NCBI GenBank assembly: GCA_963727915.1
Contig: CAVSID010000008.1
Span: forward strand, 1 to 64,000
Length of the DNA stretch: 64,000 nucleotides
Direction of reading: 5' to 3'
Source: CAWAND01 sp963727915
GTDB taxonomy: Bacteria > Chloroflexota > Anaerolineae > Anaerolineales > E44-bin32
Both the position numbers and the translations under genes were made by a program. Shown here in pieces: positions 1 to 9,388 of the stretch. The notes below the pieces were generated by a model that was not told where the DNA came from, did not search any database, and worked only from the letters and a program-made list of their open reading frames with translations. The first letter of the stretch is position 1, and every line of letters begins with the position of its first letter.

Positions 1-53
1 TCCTTGATCCCGCCAAAGCCAAGGCCGAACGCAAGCCCAACGCCACGACCTAA
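1..53 (+). CDS. C-terminal tail of an upstream protein (partial)
   Basis: An open frame entering from the left edge ends at a TAA at 51-53 and reads as a Lys/Ala-rich tail (LDPAKAKAERKPNATT). There is too little to assign a family. About 200 bases without a convincing gene follow before the polyphosphate kinase. It may be a real C-terminus or chance. Confidence 0.25.
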   Translation, partial: LDPAKAKAERKPNATT

Positions 54-253
54 CCGAAGCTTGGTGCCATGGCCACGATAGCGCCCGAAGCGACGCAACG
101 GATTGTCACTCGAGCCCATTAACTCAACGAGCAGCTGGGGCGCGATGAGGTTCGTTCAGGGGAGGAGTCGGAGAAGGCCGAGTAGAAGAAGCGGAACGAT
201 AAGCCTAAGACGTAGAGAGACATGGCGCAGCAGATGCATCCAGGGAGATGGCG

Positions 254-1138
254 ATGAAGATAAATGCAAATGATTTCCTCGTGCAGCCCGACGAACCGGT
301 CCACCTCAGCGCGTGGCCGACGCGTGTGAAGCCGTTTTGCAAGTCGAAGAAGCGCTATCGCGCGCTCCTGGGAAAACACGTCAAGGAGTTGAGCTCGCTG
401 CAGCGCCTTCATTACGCGTCCAATCGCTATGCGGTGCTGCTGATCTTCCAGGGGATGGATGCCGCAGGCAAGGACGGGGCCATCCGGCACGTCATGTCCG
501 GGGTCAATCCGCAGGGCTGCGAGGTGTTCTCTTTCAAGCAGCCGAGCGCCGAGGAACTGGAACACGATTTTCTCTGGAGGACGACCCGCCATCTTCCGGA
601 ACGCGGGCGGATCGGCATCTTCAACCGTTCCTACTACGAGGAGGTGCTCATCGTACGGGTACACCCGGAAATCCTTCACAGCCAAGGGCTTGCGGATGAA
701 TTGCTCGACGAGAAGACTATTTGGCAGGATCGGTATCGTTCCATCATCGACTTTGAGGAACATCTCCACCGCAACGGCACCCGGGTCGTCAAGGTCTTCC
801 TCCATCTGTCGATGGACGAACAGCGAAAGCGGTTCCTCGAGCGTATCGACGAGCCCGCCAAGAACTGGAAATTCGGCCTCTCAGACATTCACGAGAGAAA
901 GTACTGGAATCAATACATGAGGGCGTATGAGGCGTGCCTGAGCGCTACAAGCACCCATCACGCGCCCTGGTATGTCGTTCCCGCCGACGACAAGGAGAAT
1001 GCCCGTTTGGTCGTCTCCCAGATTGTCCTCGATGCGTTCAACGGGCTCAACATGGCCTATCCCAAGACAACCGCGAAACGCCGGAAGGAACTGCAATCCA
1101 TACGCAGGCTGCTCGCCAAGAGGGCCCCTGGGCAATGA
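254..1138 (+). CDS. ppk2: Polyphosphate kinase 2 (PPK2) family protein
   Basis: PPK2 enzymes transfer phosphate between polyphosphate and nucleotides in the cytoplasm. The 294-residue protein has the Walker A motif GMDAAGKDG at about residues 67-75, the family segment FNRSYYEEVLIVRVHPE, and a downstream DRYRSIIDFE Walker B/lid region; the length is typical of a one-domain PPK2. The start at 254 is preferred over the in-frame ATG at 248 because AGGGAG at 242-247 lies 6 bases before it and directly abuts the other. It stands alone, with the dynamin-like gene convergent downstream. Subclass (AMP-, ADP- or NDP-phosphorylating) cannot be decided by eye. Confidence 0.92.
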   Translation: MKINANDFLVQPDEPVHLSAWPTRVKPFCKSKKRYRALLGKHVKELSSLQRLHYASNRYAVLLIFQGMDAAGKDGAIRHVMSGVNPQGCEVFSFKQPSAEELEHDFLWRTTRHLPERGRIGIFNRSYYEEVLIVRVHPEILHSQGLADELLDEKTIWQDRYRSIIDFEEHLHRNGTRVVKVFLHLSMDEQRKRFLERIDEPAKNWKFGLSDIHERKYWNQYMRAYEACLSATSTHHAPWYVVPADDKENARLVVSQIVLDAFNGLNMAYPKTTAKRRKELQSIRRLLAKRAPGQ

Positions 1139-1322
1139 AGAACCCTCGCGGCCCATTTCGGGTGCACGCTAGGGCTGGCGGTGCCGAACACGGGGCGGCG
1201 GCAGGTCTGAGGCGCGGACTCTGCCAAGTTCGAGGCCATGAGGACACAATCATCCAGACAAAGCCCCCGAAAATGCCAACGACGATCAGGACCTTGATTT
1301 TCGGTCTTGCGACCGCCTGGCT

Positions 1323-3056
1323 TCACGCCTTGAGCTCCGATATCCGCTTCTGCTGCTCTGACAAGATCGAGGCAGTCTCTTCGAGGCGCTGGCGCTCAGC
1401 CTTTATGAAGCGCGTGTAGGGCGCCACACCGTCCTTCAGGCGGGCAATGGCGCTTTCTGATTCGCCTCTGAACTGCGTACTCATGGCGCCCACTAGCCTT
1501 GTGCGCAAGGTGGTCATTTTGTCTTTGAACCTTTCCTTGGCCTGCTTGCGCTTGTAGGGGATGACGAGGAATCCCAGGATGGCCATGCTGCCGGCGGCCA
1601 GAAGCCCGGTGACATCGATGGTGGAAGAAACAACCGCAATCGTGACCAGCGCGCCCAAGCCAACGGCGCCAGCCTCCAATAGTGCGGTTTGCGCTACGGC
1701 ATTTTCGACACTTTTGGCCAATTCGCTGGCTTCAAGATTTCGATCATAGCTCTCAACGATAGCCTGGGCGGTTTTCCCGACGGTGTCGATCAGTTCGCGC
1801 CGGCGCGCCTCGGATGGTCCTCCGCCATGGTCTCCGACGATATGCTCGTGGTAGTGGGCTTGCCTTCGCTGGAGGTAGGCCATCACCTGCTGCCATTGGT
1901 GCTGGTCCTTCTGAACCAGCCAGTCGATCAAACGTTGGACCTGGTCATCGATCTGTTGCGGCACGTCGGCCAACACCTCTTTTTCGAACTTTGCCCGAAC
2001 TTGAGGGCCTCGCGCCAGGCTGGCAATGTTGGTCAGCCTGAGCGTCGTATCATAGAAATCGAGGCCGCGCTGCTCAAACCGATGCAGGATATTCTCGATC
2101 GAGGCCAGGCGAGGCTCGAGTTCACTGTGCAACTCGTTTGCGTAGTCGTCAATGACCGATTCCAGCGCGGCGGTGGTATGGATGTCCTCCTGCAACTCTT
2201 GGCTCTCCTCCCGGACCGCCGACTGGGCCTGGGCCACCAGGTTCTCGGCGGCACCCAAAGGATTGCTCAATTTGAGCCCGAGCCGCGTCGCATCGTCCAG
2301 CGTGGTCGTGATGTAGCGCTCGAGTTCATCCAGGCCGCTTGAAGCCCTCAGCCGGCGGCTTTGCTCAGGATCGGGCTCATTCTGGGCGCGCTGAGCCATC
2401 CGGGCCGATACGGGAAAGAATTCGGGCGGATCCCCCAGAACTGCCGTTGCGTGCTTCAGGACGAAATCTCGCACTTCCTGAAGGGCGGTTTCGTCTTCGA
2501 AGATGTCCGCCTTGTTGAGCACAAACACGACTTTCTTGCCCCAGGCCAAGATCCGTTCCAAAAAGAGTCGCTCGCTCTCGGTCATTGGACGGTCAGCCGA
2601 AGTCACAAACAGCACCAGATCGCTGCGCGGAACAAACTCGTCCGTCAGCCGCTCGTGGCGGCGGATGACGGCATTGGTGCCCGGTGTGTCGACGATATTC
2701 AGTTCCTTCAGCAAAGGCAAGGGGTAGGTAAGAATGCCAAAACCCTCATCTACGACCTGCTCGGCAACCTGCTCTCCCCATTTCACCAGGGTAACCTTGG
2801 AGGTCGTGGGCGTTGCGCCTTCGGGAAGAACCTGTCTTCCCAAGAGAGCATTTACCAGGGCACTCTTGCCGGCGTTGAATTCCCCGACCACGACGAGCAA
2901 AAAGAGTTCATCCAGTTGGAGGATGGACGTCTGCAGGCTTATCAATCCCTCCCGCGGTACATTGATCTCCGAAAGTGCCAGCCGAATTTCGGCCAGCGCC
3001 TCCTTTTCTTCACGCAGGAATTTGGCTTGCTCATCGGTGAGCAGCGACTGGCGCAT
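1323..3056 (-). CDS. Dynamin-family GTPase, membrane associated
   Basis: This 577-residue protein has a dynamin-type G domain: P-loop GEFNAGKS at residues 58-65, a DTPGT switch motif, and NKAD for guanine specificity. A long helical region with coiled-coil character follows, then a C-terminal hydrophobic segment (about residues 465-510) and a second helical stretch. Bacterial dynamin-like proteins remodel or protect membranes. The start at 3056 is chosen over a longer in-frame start because GGAGGGG lies 8-9 bases upstream and the longer N-terminus looks non-coding. Monocistronic; convergent with the PPK2 gene. Confidence 0.88.
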   Translation of the reverse strand: MRQSLLTDEQAKFLREEKEALAEIRLALSEINVPREGLISLQTSILQLDELFLLVVVGEFNAGKSALVNALLGRQVLPEGATPTTSKVTLVKWGEQVAEQVVDEGFGILTYPLPLLKELNIVDTPGTNAVIRRHERLTDEFVPRSDLVLFVTSADRPMTESERLFLERILAWGKKVVFVLNKADIFEDETALQEVRDFVLKHATAVLGDPPEFFPVSARMAQRAQNEPDPEQSRRLRASSGLDELERYITTTLDDATRLGLKLSNPLGAAENLVAQAQSAVREESQELQEDIHTTAALESVIDDYANELHSELEPRLASIENILHRFEQRGLDFYDTTLRLTNIASLARGPQVRAKFEKEVLADVPQQIDDQVQRLIDWLVQKDQHQWQQVMAYLQRRQAHYHEHIVGDHGGGPSEARRRELIDTVGKTAQAIVESYDRNLEASELAKSVENAVAQTALLEAGAVGLGALVTIAVVSSTIDVTGLLAAGSMAILGFLVIPYKRKQAKERFKDKMTTLRTRLVGAMSTQFRGESESAIARLKDGVAPYTRFIKAERQRLEETASILSEQQKRISELKA

Positions 3057-3360
3057 GGCAACACCCCTCCGGCATCCGCGGCTGGCGACTGACCCTGGCA
3101 CCCTGACTCGCTCGAAGCCATTATACCGATGGACCCCAGGCATTGAACACTGGCCAACTTGGCTTGACAATGCTCACGGGAAGGTAAACGCGGCGCTCTG
3201 CATGCTGCTGCGGTCCGTTGGCGGCAAGCATCTCGGACCCGCGGGCGCGGGGCATCCCATCCCATGGATAGTTATGGGCAGGGCAGCTTGAAGCGACGAC
3301 TGGGGGTGCAGAATTGCAGGCGCTTTGCATCAGATCGATGGCCTATTGATCAACTCTTGA
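3057..3360. other. Intergenic region, no gene seen
   Basis: About 300 bases upstream of the dynamin-like gene, with no open frame showing protein-like composition. It should hold the dynamin-gene promoter, but no clear -35/-10 pair stands out. Confidence 0.4.
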
Positions 3361-3391
3361 ACAAGAGAAGAAAGCACCCTTTCGGGTGCTC
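3361..3391 (-). terminator. Rho-independent terminator
   Basis: On the minus strand, stem AGCACCC with loop GAAA and arm GGGTGCT is followed by a T-rich run (TTCTTCTCTTGT). It lies about 115 bases past the stop of the membrane-anchored protein gene at 3506-4069 and would end that transcript. Confidence 0.7.
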
Positions 3392-3505
3392 TTAGGTTGC
3401 GACGAATGTATTTCCTAGGCCCAGCCCCCCAAGGGGAAGAACCCAGGACCTTCAGGTTTAGGGAGGCAGTCGCGATGTGTTCGTTCTTCCCTCCACCTGC
3501 TCAAT

Positions 3506-4069
3506 TCATCCCGGCTGTTTCTCCGCAACGGCCATCTCTGTTCCCAAGAGCTCCTCGAACAGAGATCGGTAGTAAATCATGGCTTGTCTTAGCTCTTCAG
3601 TATCTGCCAGGTTCTGTTTGTTCTTAAGCGCGATCTCTCGCGCGGCACGGTAATTGCTCACCAAAGACGGATAACTTACCGAGATGTCGGCAGCCCGCTG
3701 GTCAAAATCCGATACAGGATAGGCACGAAGCTGCATGACTTCCGTGATCAGGCGGTCGGCATGCATGATCGCCTCTCCCGGTTCGTCGACAAACTTTGAT
3801 TGGATGCCAGCCCATTCAGCCAGATAAAGCTCGCGGTCGCCAGGAGAAAGCGGGCGAATATCCAAAGCATCAACGTGCTTCTGCCGCTCCCCAAGCTCTG
3901 CCTGCGCCTTCTTCTCCCCACCCATGGTCTCCACGGTGCGATCATACTCTTGCCCGAACTGATCCTTTAGCTGCTCCGTACGTCTACGGCGAGCAAAAAC
4001 CGAACCCAGTATTACACCTACGATTACCAAGGCCGCAACAACTACGACAATGGTGTATGTTGTATTCAT
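3506..4069 (-). CDS. Membrane-anchored protein of unknown function
   Basis: A 187-residue protein begins with one strong transmembrane helix (residues 5-24, TIVVVVAALVIVGVILGSVF), then a basic stop-transfer RRRR and a charged helical domain facing the cytoplasm or periplasm. The soluble part looks like the secreted or anchored hypothetical proteins common in environmental bacteria, but I do not recognise a named domain. GGAG lies 7-8 bases before the ATG at 4069. Single gene, followed by a terminator hairpin. Confidence 0.7.
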   Translation of the reverse strand: MNTTYTIVVVVAALVIVGVILGSVFARRRRTEQLKDQFGQEYDRTVETMGGEKKAQAELGERQKHVDALDIRPLSPGDRELYLAEWAGIQSKFVDEPGEAIMHADRLITEVMQLRAYPVSDFDQRAADISVSYPSLVSNYRAAREIALKNKQNLADTEELRQAMIYYRSLFEELLGTEMAVAEKQPG

Positions 4070-5078
4070 GTGAGATCTCCTCCCTCATACAGGGAACTTC
4101 CGGAAGAACCATCCACTTCCCCCGCCTCACCTTTTCTTCAGGTGATCCACCGGGACTGCCGTCATTCATCATGACAGGCTGCAGGTGACCAGGCCTGGAT
4201 GGGGGATAGCTTGATCTTACAACGGGGGCTCCCCGCCCACATCCATCGGCCGGAGAGTCTCGGTCTCCGCCGATCGGGGGAGACCACGGCATATTCAGGG
4301 GATGACGCAAGCAGGGGAGTCAGGGTCAGTTCCCAGCATAACGAAACTTGCTAACGCTTGCGGGTTTGTGGATGGAGCACCTGCGGGCTGGGCAATCACC
4401 ACGTAACGCCCCGCTCGCAAAGCAAAGATCAGCGACCTGTCGGGCATGCTCAATCGGAGCCTTAGGCATTTTGTAGCGTAAGATTCGAAATGAGCCTATC
4501 TATCCAGCTGTTGTCCTGCTCAAGGACCCTGAGCCTCTGCGCCTGGCACAAATGCACTGAACATTCGTGCCCGTCTTATCTGACGGAGAAGACCGCGACT
4601 CATCAAAGACGCGCAAGGACGCACAAAGGAGACCACTTGATAGGACACAAGTACCCAAAATGAGCCCAAAGGGGTTGGAAAGCGAGTGCCAGGCTCCGTG
4701 AAACCCTCATTCGCGGGTTTCATTCGGTAGGATGTGTCCTCAGCTTTGCCGAACGGCACAGGACAATCGAATCCCGTCGTCGCCTCCTGAGCAGCGGTCC
4801 CAGAAGAACCCGCTCAAGAGTCCCATGAAACTGCCAAACCCCTTGGTCGGCCCCATTGAATCCTCGCCCGGGCCCAGATTTCCAATGACAGTCGAAGGTT
4901 CCTCCGTTAAGGTTCCATTCCGGCAGACCAGACAACCAAAGAAGGCCAATAGCGGTCTCATCGACAATTGTCCGGCCAACAGTGCGGCCGCGGGATTGCA
5001 CGAGATGCCTCTCCTCTCCGAGCCGATGGACGTTATTAGGGTTGCGAAGCCTCTGGCAAGTACTGATTCTTATATACC
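4070..5078. other. About 1 kb without a recognisable gene
   Basis: No frame on either strand gives protein-like composition or a known motif; short open frames here are low-complexity and lack ribosome sites. The right end carries the arsR promoter. It may be decayed sequence. Confidence 0.45.
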
Positions 5079-5108
5079 TTGACAAGTATATTCTCTTAGG
5101 AGTATATT
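5079..5108 (+). promoter_or_regulatory. arsR promoter with overlapping operator
   Basis: TTGACA at 5079-5084 and TATATT at 5103-5108, 18 bases apart, form a good sigma-70-type promoter. AGTATATT occurs twice (5085-5092 and 5101-5108), and 5088-5107 is an imperfect 20-bp palindrome (16 of 20 positions symmetric) over the -10 region, the usual layout of an ArsR self-repression site. The start codon at 5115 is only 6 bases past the -10 box, so the transcript should be leaderless. Confidence 0.75.
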
Positions 5109-5114
5109 AAATGC

Positions 5115-5516
5115 ATGGAATCTGCATTCAGAGTCATTGCCGAGCCGAACCGCCGCGCGATATTGAACCTCCTGGCCTCGTCCCAACGCTCGGTTGGGGA
5201 GATCCAGCGTCAGCTCCGTTTGCCGCAACCGACGGTATCCAAGCACCTGCGCGTGCTGCGTGAGGCCGGGTTCGTAGAATGCACGGTGGACGCACAGCGC
5301 CGTCTCTACCGGCTGAAGCTAGAACAGTTCCAGGAAGTGGATGCTTGGCTGGCGCAATTCCGTCGGCTTTGGACAGCCCACGTGGATGCTCTCGAACGCT
5401 ACCTTGATCGCACAGATCTTCCGACGCCCCCAAAGGTGCAAGACGAGCAGAACCTGACCCGGTCGAAATCATCAAAGGGACAGAGGTGGAAGAAGCATGC
5501 GAATCGGAGTGACTAG
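5115..5516 (+). CDS. ArsR/SmtB-family transcriptional repressor
   Basis: A 133-residue winged-helix regulator. The DNA-binding region reads ILNLLASSQRSVGEIQRQL then LPQPTVSKHLRVLREAGFV (about residues 16-55), matching ArsR helix-turn-helix proteins. No metal-site CxC motif is seen, so it likely belongs to the non-metal class that controls neighbouring SRPBCC and glyoxalase genes. Its stop overlaps the start of the glyoxalase gene by about 20 bases, so it heads an operon. The promoter carries a likely self-operator, and translation appears leaderless. The basic C-terminal tail is unusual. Confidence 0.88.
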   Translation: MESAFRVIAEPNRRAILNLLASSQRSVGEIQRQLRLPQPTVSKHLRVLREAGFVECTVDAQRRLYRLKLEQFQEVDAWLAQFRRLWTAHVDALERYLDRTDLPTPPKVQDEQNLTRSKSSKGQRWKKHANRSD

Positions 5517-6023
5517 CCTCTACGTGGACGATCAAGAGCGGGCCCTGAAGTTCTACACCCAAGGTCTCGGCTTCAAGAAGATGGCCGAGTTCACGAACGG
5601 GCCGTATCGCTGGCTGACGGTCGCCCCATCAGAGGAGCCAAACGCCACTGAGGTGCTGGGGGCGACCAATGACAACCCCGCTGCCAGGGCATATCAGCAG
5701 GCGATGTTCCTGCAGGGTCAGCCAGCCGTCATGTTTTACACCGGCGACGTCAAAGGCGACCATGAGCAGATTGAGGCCGCGGCGCCGAGTTCACGATGCC
5801 ACCCACTGACGTGACCGCCCGGACCATCGCGACGCCCGACGACGCCCGCGGCAACCTCATTCAGGTCACACAGCTTGCTGGTTATTGGAAGGTGATCGTC
5901 CCGCAAGACGGGCGCTCGTTGAGCGCCAACGGCTGCAGTCGGAATGGTGGGGAATCTGTCGGCTCAGACCTAAAGCAGGTTAAGATGTCGATCCCGGGCA
6001 GACAATATCCCACCGTATTCTGA
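5497..6023 (+). CDS. Glyoxalase/bleomycin-resistance (VOC) family protein, frameshifted
   Basis: The first 95 residues (VTSLYVDDQERALKFYTQGL) match the VOC fold seen in ArsR-linked dioxygenase/glyoxalase-like proteins. At about 5777-5778 the frame breaks: adding one C to GAGGCCGCGG restores E-A-R-G-A-E-F and then MPPTDVTARTIATPDDARG and NLIQVTQL, the conserved family C-terminus. So one C appears to be missing from a short C run. The reading after NLIQVTQLA runs about 45 residues further than usual for the family. Second gene of the arsR operon; substrate unknown. Confidence 0.72.
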
Positions 6024-6105
6024 TCGCCCTTGTGGATCCCTGCGAGCGTCAGATCGACCACCTGGATCAATCCACGCTACCGAATAGAAAGGCGAAGAGA
6101 CGAGG

Positions 6106-6675
6106 ATGAGCAACCGCCATCAGTACATGCCGGGGCCAGCAAGCGGGGCTCGGGTTCAGAAGGACGGGGAGCATTGGACGCTCATTCTCGTCAGGGAGCT
6201 GCACCACTCGCCGGAGAGAGTGTGGACGGTGCTAACCGACCCGGCGCAGCTGCATAACTGGGCGCCATTCGACGCCGATGGGAGCCTGGGTACAGCGGGC
6301 ACCACGGTCAAGCTCACCACAATTGGGTCCCCCTCCCCACGCGTTTCCGAGGCCAAGGTGACACGCGCCGACGCTCCTAAGGTGCTTGAGTACAACTGGG
6401 GGGATTTTGACATGCGTTGGCAGCTCGAACCCCTCGGTAGCGGCACGCGCTTGACGCTATGGACCAATATCGATCGCCGCTTCATCTCAATGGGCGCTGC
6501 CGGGTGGCACATTTGCTTCGATGTTCTTGATCGCCTGCTCAGCGGAACGCCAATTGGCCGCATCGTTGGGTCCGAGGCGATGAAGTTCAGTGGCTGGCAG
6601 CGGCTGAACGCTGAGTACGCCGAGCTGTTCGGAACTAAGACGCCAAAGCCGCCGCAGACATCTCAAGAGACGTGA
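6106..6675 (+). CDS. SRPBCC (AHSA1-like START) domain protein
   Basis: A 189-residue protein with the AHSA1-type pattern: LVRELHHSPERVWTVLTDP at the start of the fold, WAPFDADGSLG, then a central WQLEPLGSGTRLTLW strand and a C-terminal helix. These hydrophobic-pocket proteins bind small ligands and often sit beside ArsR regulators, as here. It is about 80 bases past the glyoxalase reading frame and probably co-transcribed. The specific ligand is not predictable. Confidence 0.82.
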   Translation: MSNRHQYMPGPASGARVQKDGEHWTLILVRELHHSPERVWTVLTDPAQLHNWAPFDADGSLGTAGTTVKLTTIGSPSPRVSEAKVTRADAPKVLEYNWGDFDMRWQLEPLGSGTRLTLWTNIDRRFISMGAAGWHICFDVLDRLLSGTPIGRIVGSEAMKFSGWQRLNAEYAELFGTKTPKPPQTSQET

Positions 6676-6742
6676 AACCGGCCCACAATCCGCCAGCCCG
6701 CAATAGACCGATGTCCGAAGCATTCACCATGAGGAGATTCCT

Positions 6743-7222
6743 ATGAGCCCAAAGAAGGACGCGAAGAAGTCCGCCAAGAGCAAGCCCGCGGCCAGCAAGA
6801 AATCCAAGGGATTCTCGGACTTTGAAAAGGCCGCGATGAAGGAGCGGGCCAGAGAGCTGAAGGCGGAAGAGCGCACGAAGAAGGACAAGTCAGCCGGGGA
6901 AAGCGCTGTTCTCGCCGCGATCGCCGCAATGCCGGAACCGGATCGTTCCATGGCCAAGCGGTTCCATGCAATCATCAAAGCCAGCGCGCCAACCCTTTCC
7001 CCGAAGACCTGGTACGGGATGCCGGCGTATGCCAAGGATGGCAATGTCGTTTGCTTCTTCCAAAGCGCGCAGAAGTTCAAGACGAGGTACTCGACGATTG
7101 GCTTCAGCGACGCTGCGAACCTCGACGATGGCGCCCTGTGGCCAACCGGCTTCGCGCTGAAGAAGCTGACGGCCACCGAAGAGAAGAGGATCAAAGCGCT
7201 CGTGAAGAAGGCTGTGAGCTGA
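6743..7222 (+). CDS. DUF1801-family (YdhG-like) protein
   Basis: A 159-residue protein with a Lys/Ala-rich, probably disordered N-terminus (residues 1-55), then a domain resembling DUF1801/YdhG: KTWYGMPAYAKDGNVVCFF, followed by TIGFSDAANLDDG and a C-terminal basic helix. Members are sometimes called iron-chaperone-like, but the function is unproven. AGGAG lies 8 bases before the ATG. It is the last gene of the arsR cluster, 67 bases after the SRPBCC gene. Confidence 0.78.
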   Translation: MSPKKDAKKSAKSKPAASKKSKGFSDFEKAAMKERARELKAEERTKKDKSAGESAVLAAIAAMPEPDRSMAKRFHAIIKASAPTLSPKTWYGMPAYAKDGNVVCFFQSAQKFKTRYSTIGFSDAANLDDGALWPTGFALKKLTATEEKRIKALVKKAVS

Positions 7223-7414
7223 GAGCACCGGTCGGTGTGATTTGAAGGACGGCCAACCTGCTCTTCGCCACATCTCTCTTCGAGCCCGTAACCCTTTAAA
7301 CTTCGGATCTTGTTCCATCCTGTCGACTGATGGGGGAGAGGGCCGCCACAACCACGACGGCCATCTCCCTAAGCCAGCAGTCAGGATGGATGGAAGCTGT
7401 TGACTGCCCTTCCG

Positions 7415-9179
7415 CTACGGGCATATGCAGTAGGGTGCCGTCTTCAAGTCGGTTGACATGTGGCCCCCGGCTGCTTCGCATTGACTCTTAGGAAGATCCT
7501 TCCGGCACACAAGCGGCGGCGCCGTCGGCGGCTTCGTCGGGGCGGGGATCGGTGTCGGTGGCAAAGCCCGCAGCTCCAGATCGCCCAAATCGGCGTACGG
7601 CTCGATAAACGAGGTTGGAGCCCAGCACTGTCCTCCGTCCGGGTTGGTCAGGAACAAGTAATACCCGTCATTGCTTCGGGCGAGGATCTGCACCGGATCA
7701 TTCTCCATGAAGATGTGCCTGATGGGGAAGACCTGATCCCCGCCAAGACGGCAGTTCATGTTCTTGATCGCTCGTCCTGGAACATAGGGCAACAAACAAT
7801 TCCCGGACTGGTTGGTCCGAAACCATCCAGCATCCGAAAACGGACCCGTCACGCCATCCTGAATAGCAGCCACCTGCCACCAGTAGATGGTGCAGTCATC
7901 GAGCGCGTCGGTGATATCGGTCGTTCCAGGAATCCCCGTTTCCCCGAGAAGATTGGTCCCGGCAAAGAGCTGATCGGTCTGGAGATCAACCAGATACGCA
8001 TCCGGGATGCATCCCAGAGGCCCGGGCGTGTAGCGCAGCGTGGCGTATGGCTCGTTGATCTGGCTTCCATCCGGCGGACCCAATCGCATAGGGGCAACAA
8101 GCGTCGAGGCGCTGCTGCACTCGGGTCCGGTGAAGAACGCCCTGAGCGGGCTGAAGGGACCCAGGTCGGTCCCCACGCCACCTGCCACCTGCCACCAGTA
8201 CTGCGTGGCCGGCTGGAGAGACACGCCGGGGGTCCAGCTCGTGCTCGGGTTCCCCGTGGCGCCGAACAGGCTGGCGTCCGACATGTCGAATATGCTGGAA
8301 AGATGAACAGCGTAGCCCTCCGGATCACAGGTGCCCGGGTTGCTCCATTCAAGAATCGGGATCAGATCCGGAACGATGGTGTAAGGAGGGGGTGACACGG
8401 GCACAGGTTGAACCAGCGCGGCTACCTGGCAAGAGCAGGACCCTGTTGTATCGACACGAAACTCAGCCGTCTCTGACCACGGTCCGCTGTCAGCGCCACT
8501 TGTCGCCGCCACCCGCCAGTAGTAGGTCGTGCAGTCCTGCAAAGGAACCGATGTGCGCCAATCCATATAGGGGTGATTCAGGGCCGGATCATAGACGATG
8601 CCCGAGGTAAAGGCAGGATCGGTCGCAACGCTTATCCGGTACCCTTCAGGCGTACAGTTGGAATTCGGGATAGTGCCACGTGTACATCGGATTGAGAGAA
8701 GCCGCTGGTGTATCCAGGCTCGGCGCGTCGGTGATGGGCGCCAGCAAGTCCGAGGTACCGCACACGGGTCCTTCGAAGAAGATCCAGCCTTCCGAGGCAG
8801 GGCCGACGATCGTGGCGTTCTGGGCAGCCACGCTCCAAAGGTAATAGTGGCCGGGAGTCAAGTCCTCACCGGGTGACCATGAGGTCGTGGCGTCAGCCGT
8901 CGTGCCGCTTAGATCAAATTCGGTCACAGCGCCGCCCACCGTGGCATTGGTGGCCAGATTGATGACATACAGTTGCGGATCGCAACCATTGGGATAGCTC
9001 CACGTCAGCACCGGGCGAACATCGTTGGTGACCGAACCATTCGGCGGGCCGACGTTCTCAGGGCTAACGCTCAGGATCGGCTCGCAGGCCTCGGGAGCGG
9101 GGGTCGATGTGGGGTTGCATGCCGCCCCGAAGATCACGACCAGCACAAGGCATACCAGCAGATGGGGTTTGGTGTTCAT
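7415..9179 (-). CDS. Modular surface lipoprotein with repeated beta-sandwich-like units, frameshifted
   Basis: The N-terminus is a lipoprotein signal (hydrophobic LLVCLVLVVIFGAAC, lipobox Cys at about residue 21). Several repeats of about 100 residues follow, each with a core like P-x-L-x-W-S-Y-P-N-G-C-D-P and a T-x-Y-x-W-x-V-A strand, suggesting fibronectin-III-like extracellular modules. Near the end is a possible SH3-like segment (VQILARSNDGYYLFL), then a Pro-rich linker and a Cys-containing tail. One extra base in the GGG at 8667-8669 splits the frame; removing it joins the halves smoothly at P-N-S-N-C-T-P-E-G-Y. GGAG precedes the ATG at 9179. Probably exported; function unknown. Confidence 0.7.
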
Positions 9180-9388
9180 CGGTGCCTCCAGTTTGTCGAC
9201 ACGGCCTAGCCTATGGTAGTGGCCGTTGTGTTCTCTTCCTCAACGGCAAGGATCAACTGACCTCCCGACAACTCCATCAAAGACTTCAATTGCCATCTTG
9301 ACCAGCTGGCCCCACCGACGGTGCGGCACTTTCCGTGAAACCGGTGAGACGCGTGCTCGAAGAGCCGTGTTGGCTCTTCCCTAACCCC

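Noticed and set aside
3395..3475. A possible tRNA-like fold with complementary ends about 80 bases apart.
   Set aside because: The T-loop, D-loop and anticodon arm patterns are absent, and one pair in the outer stem mismatches.
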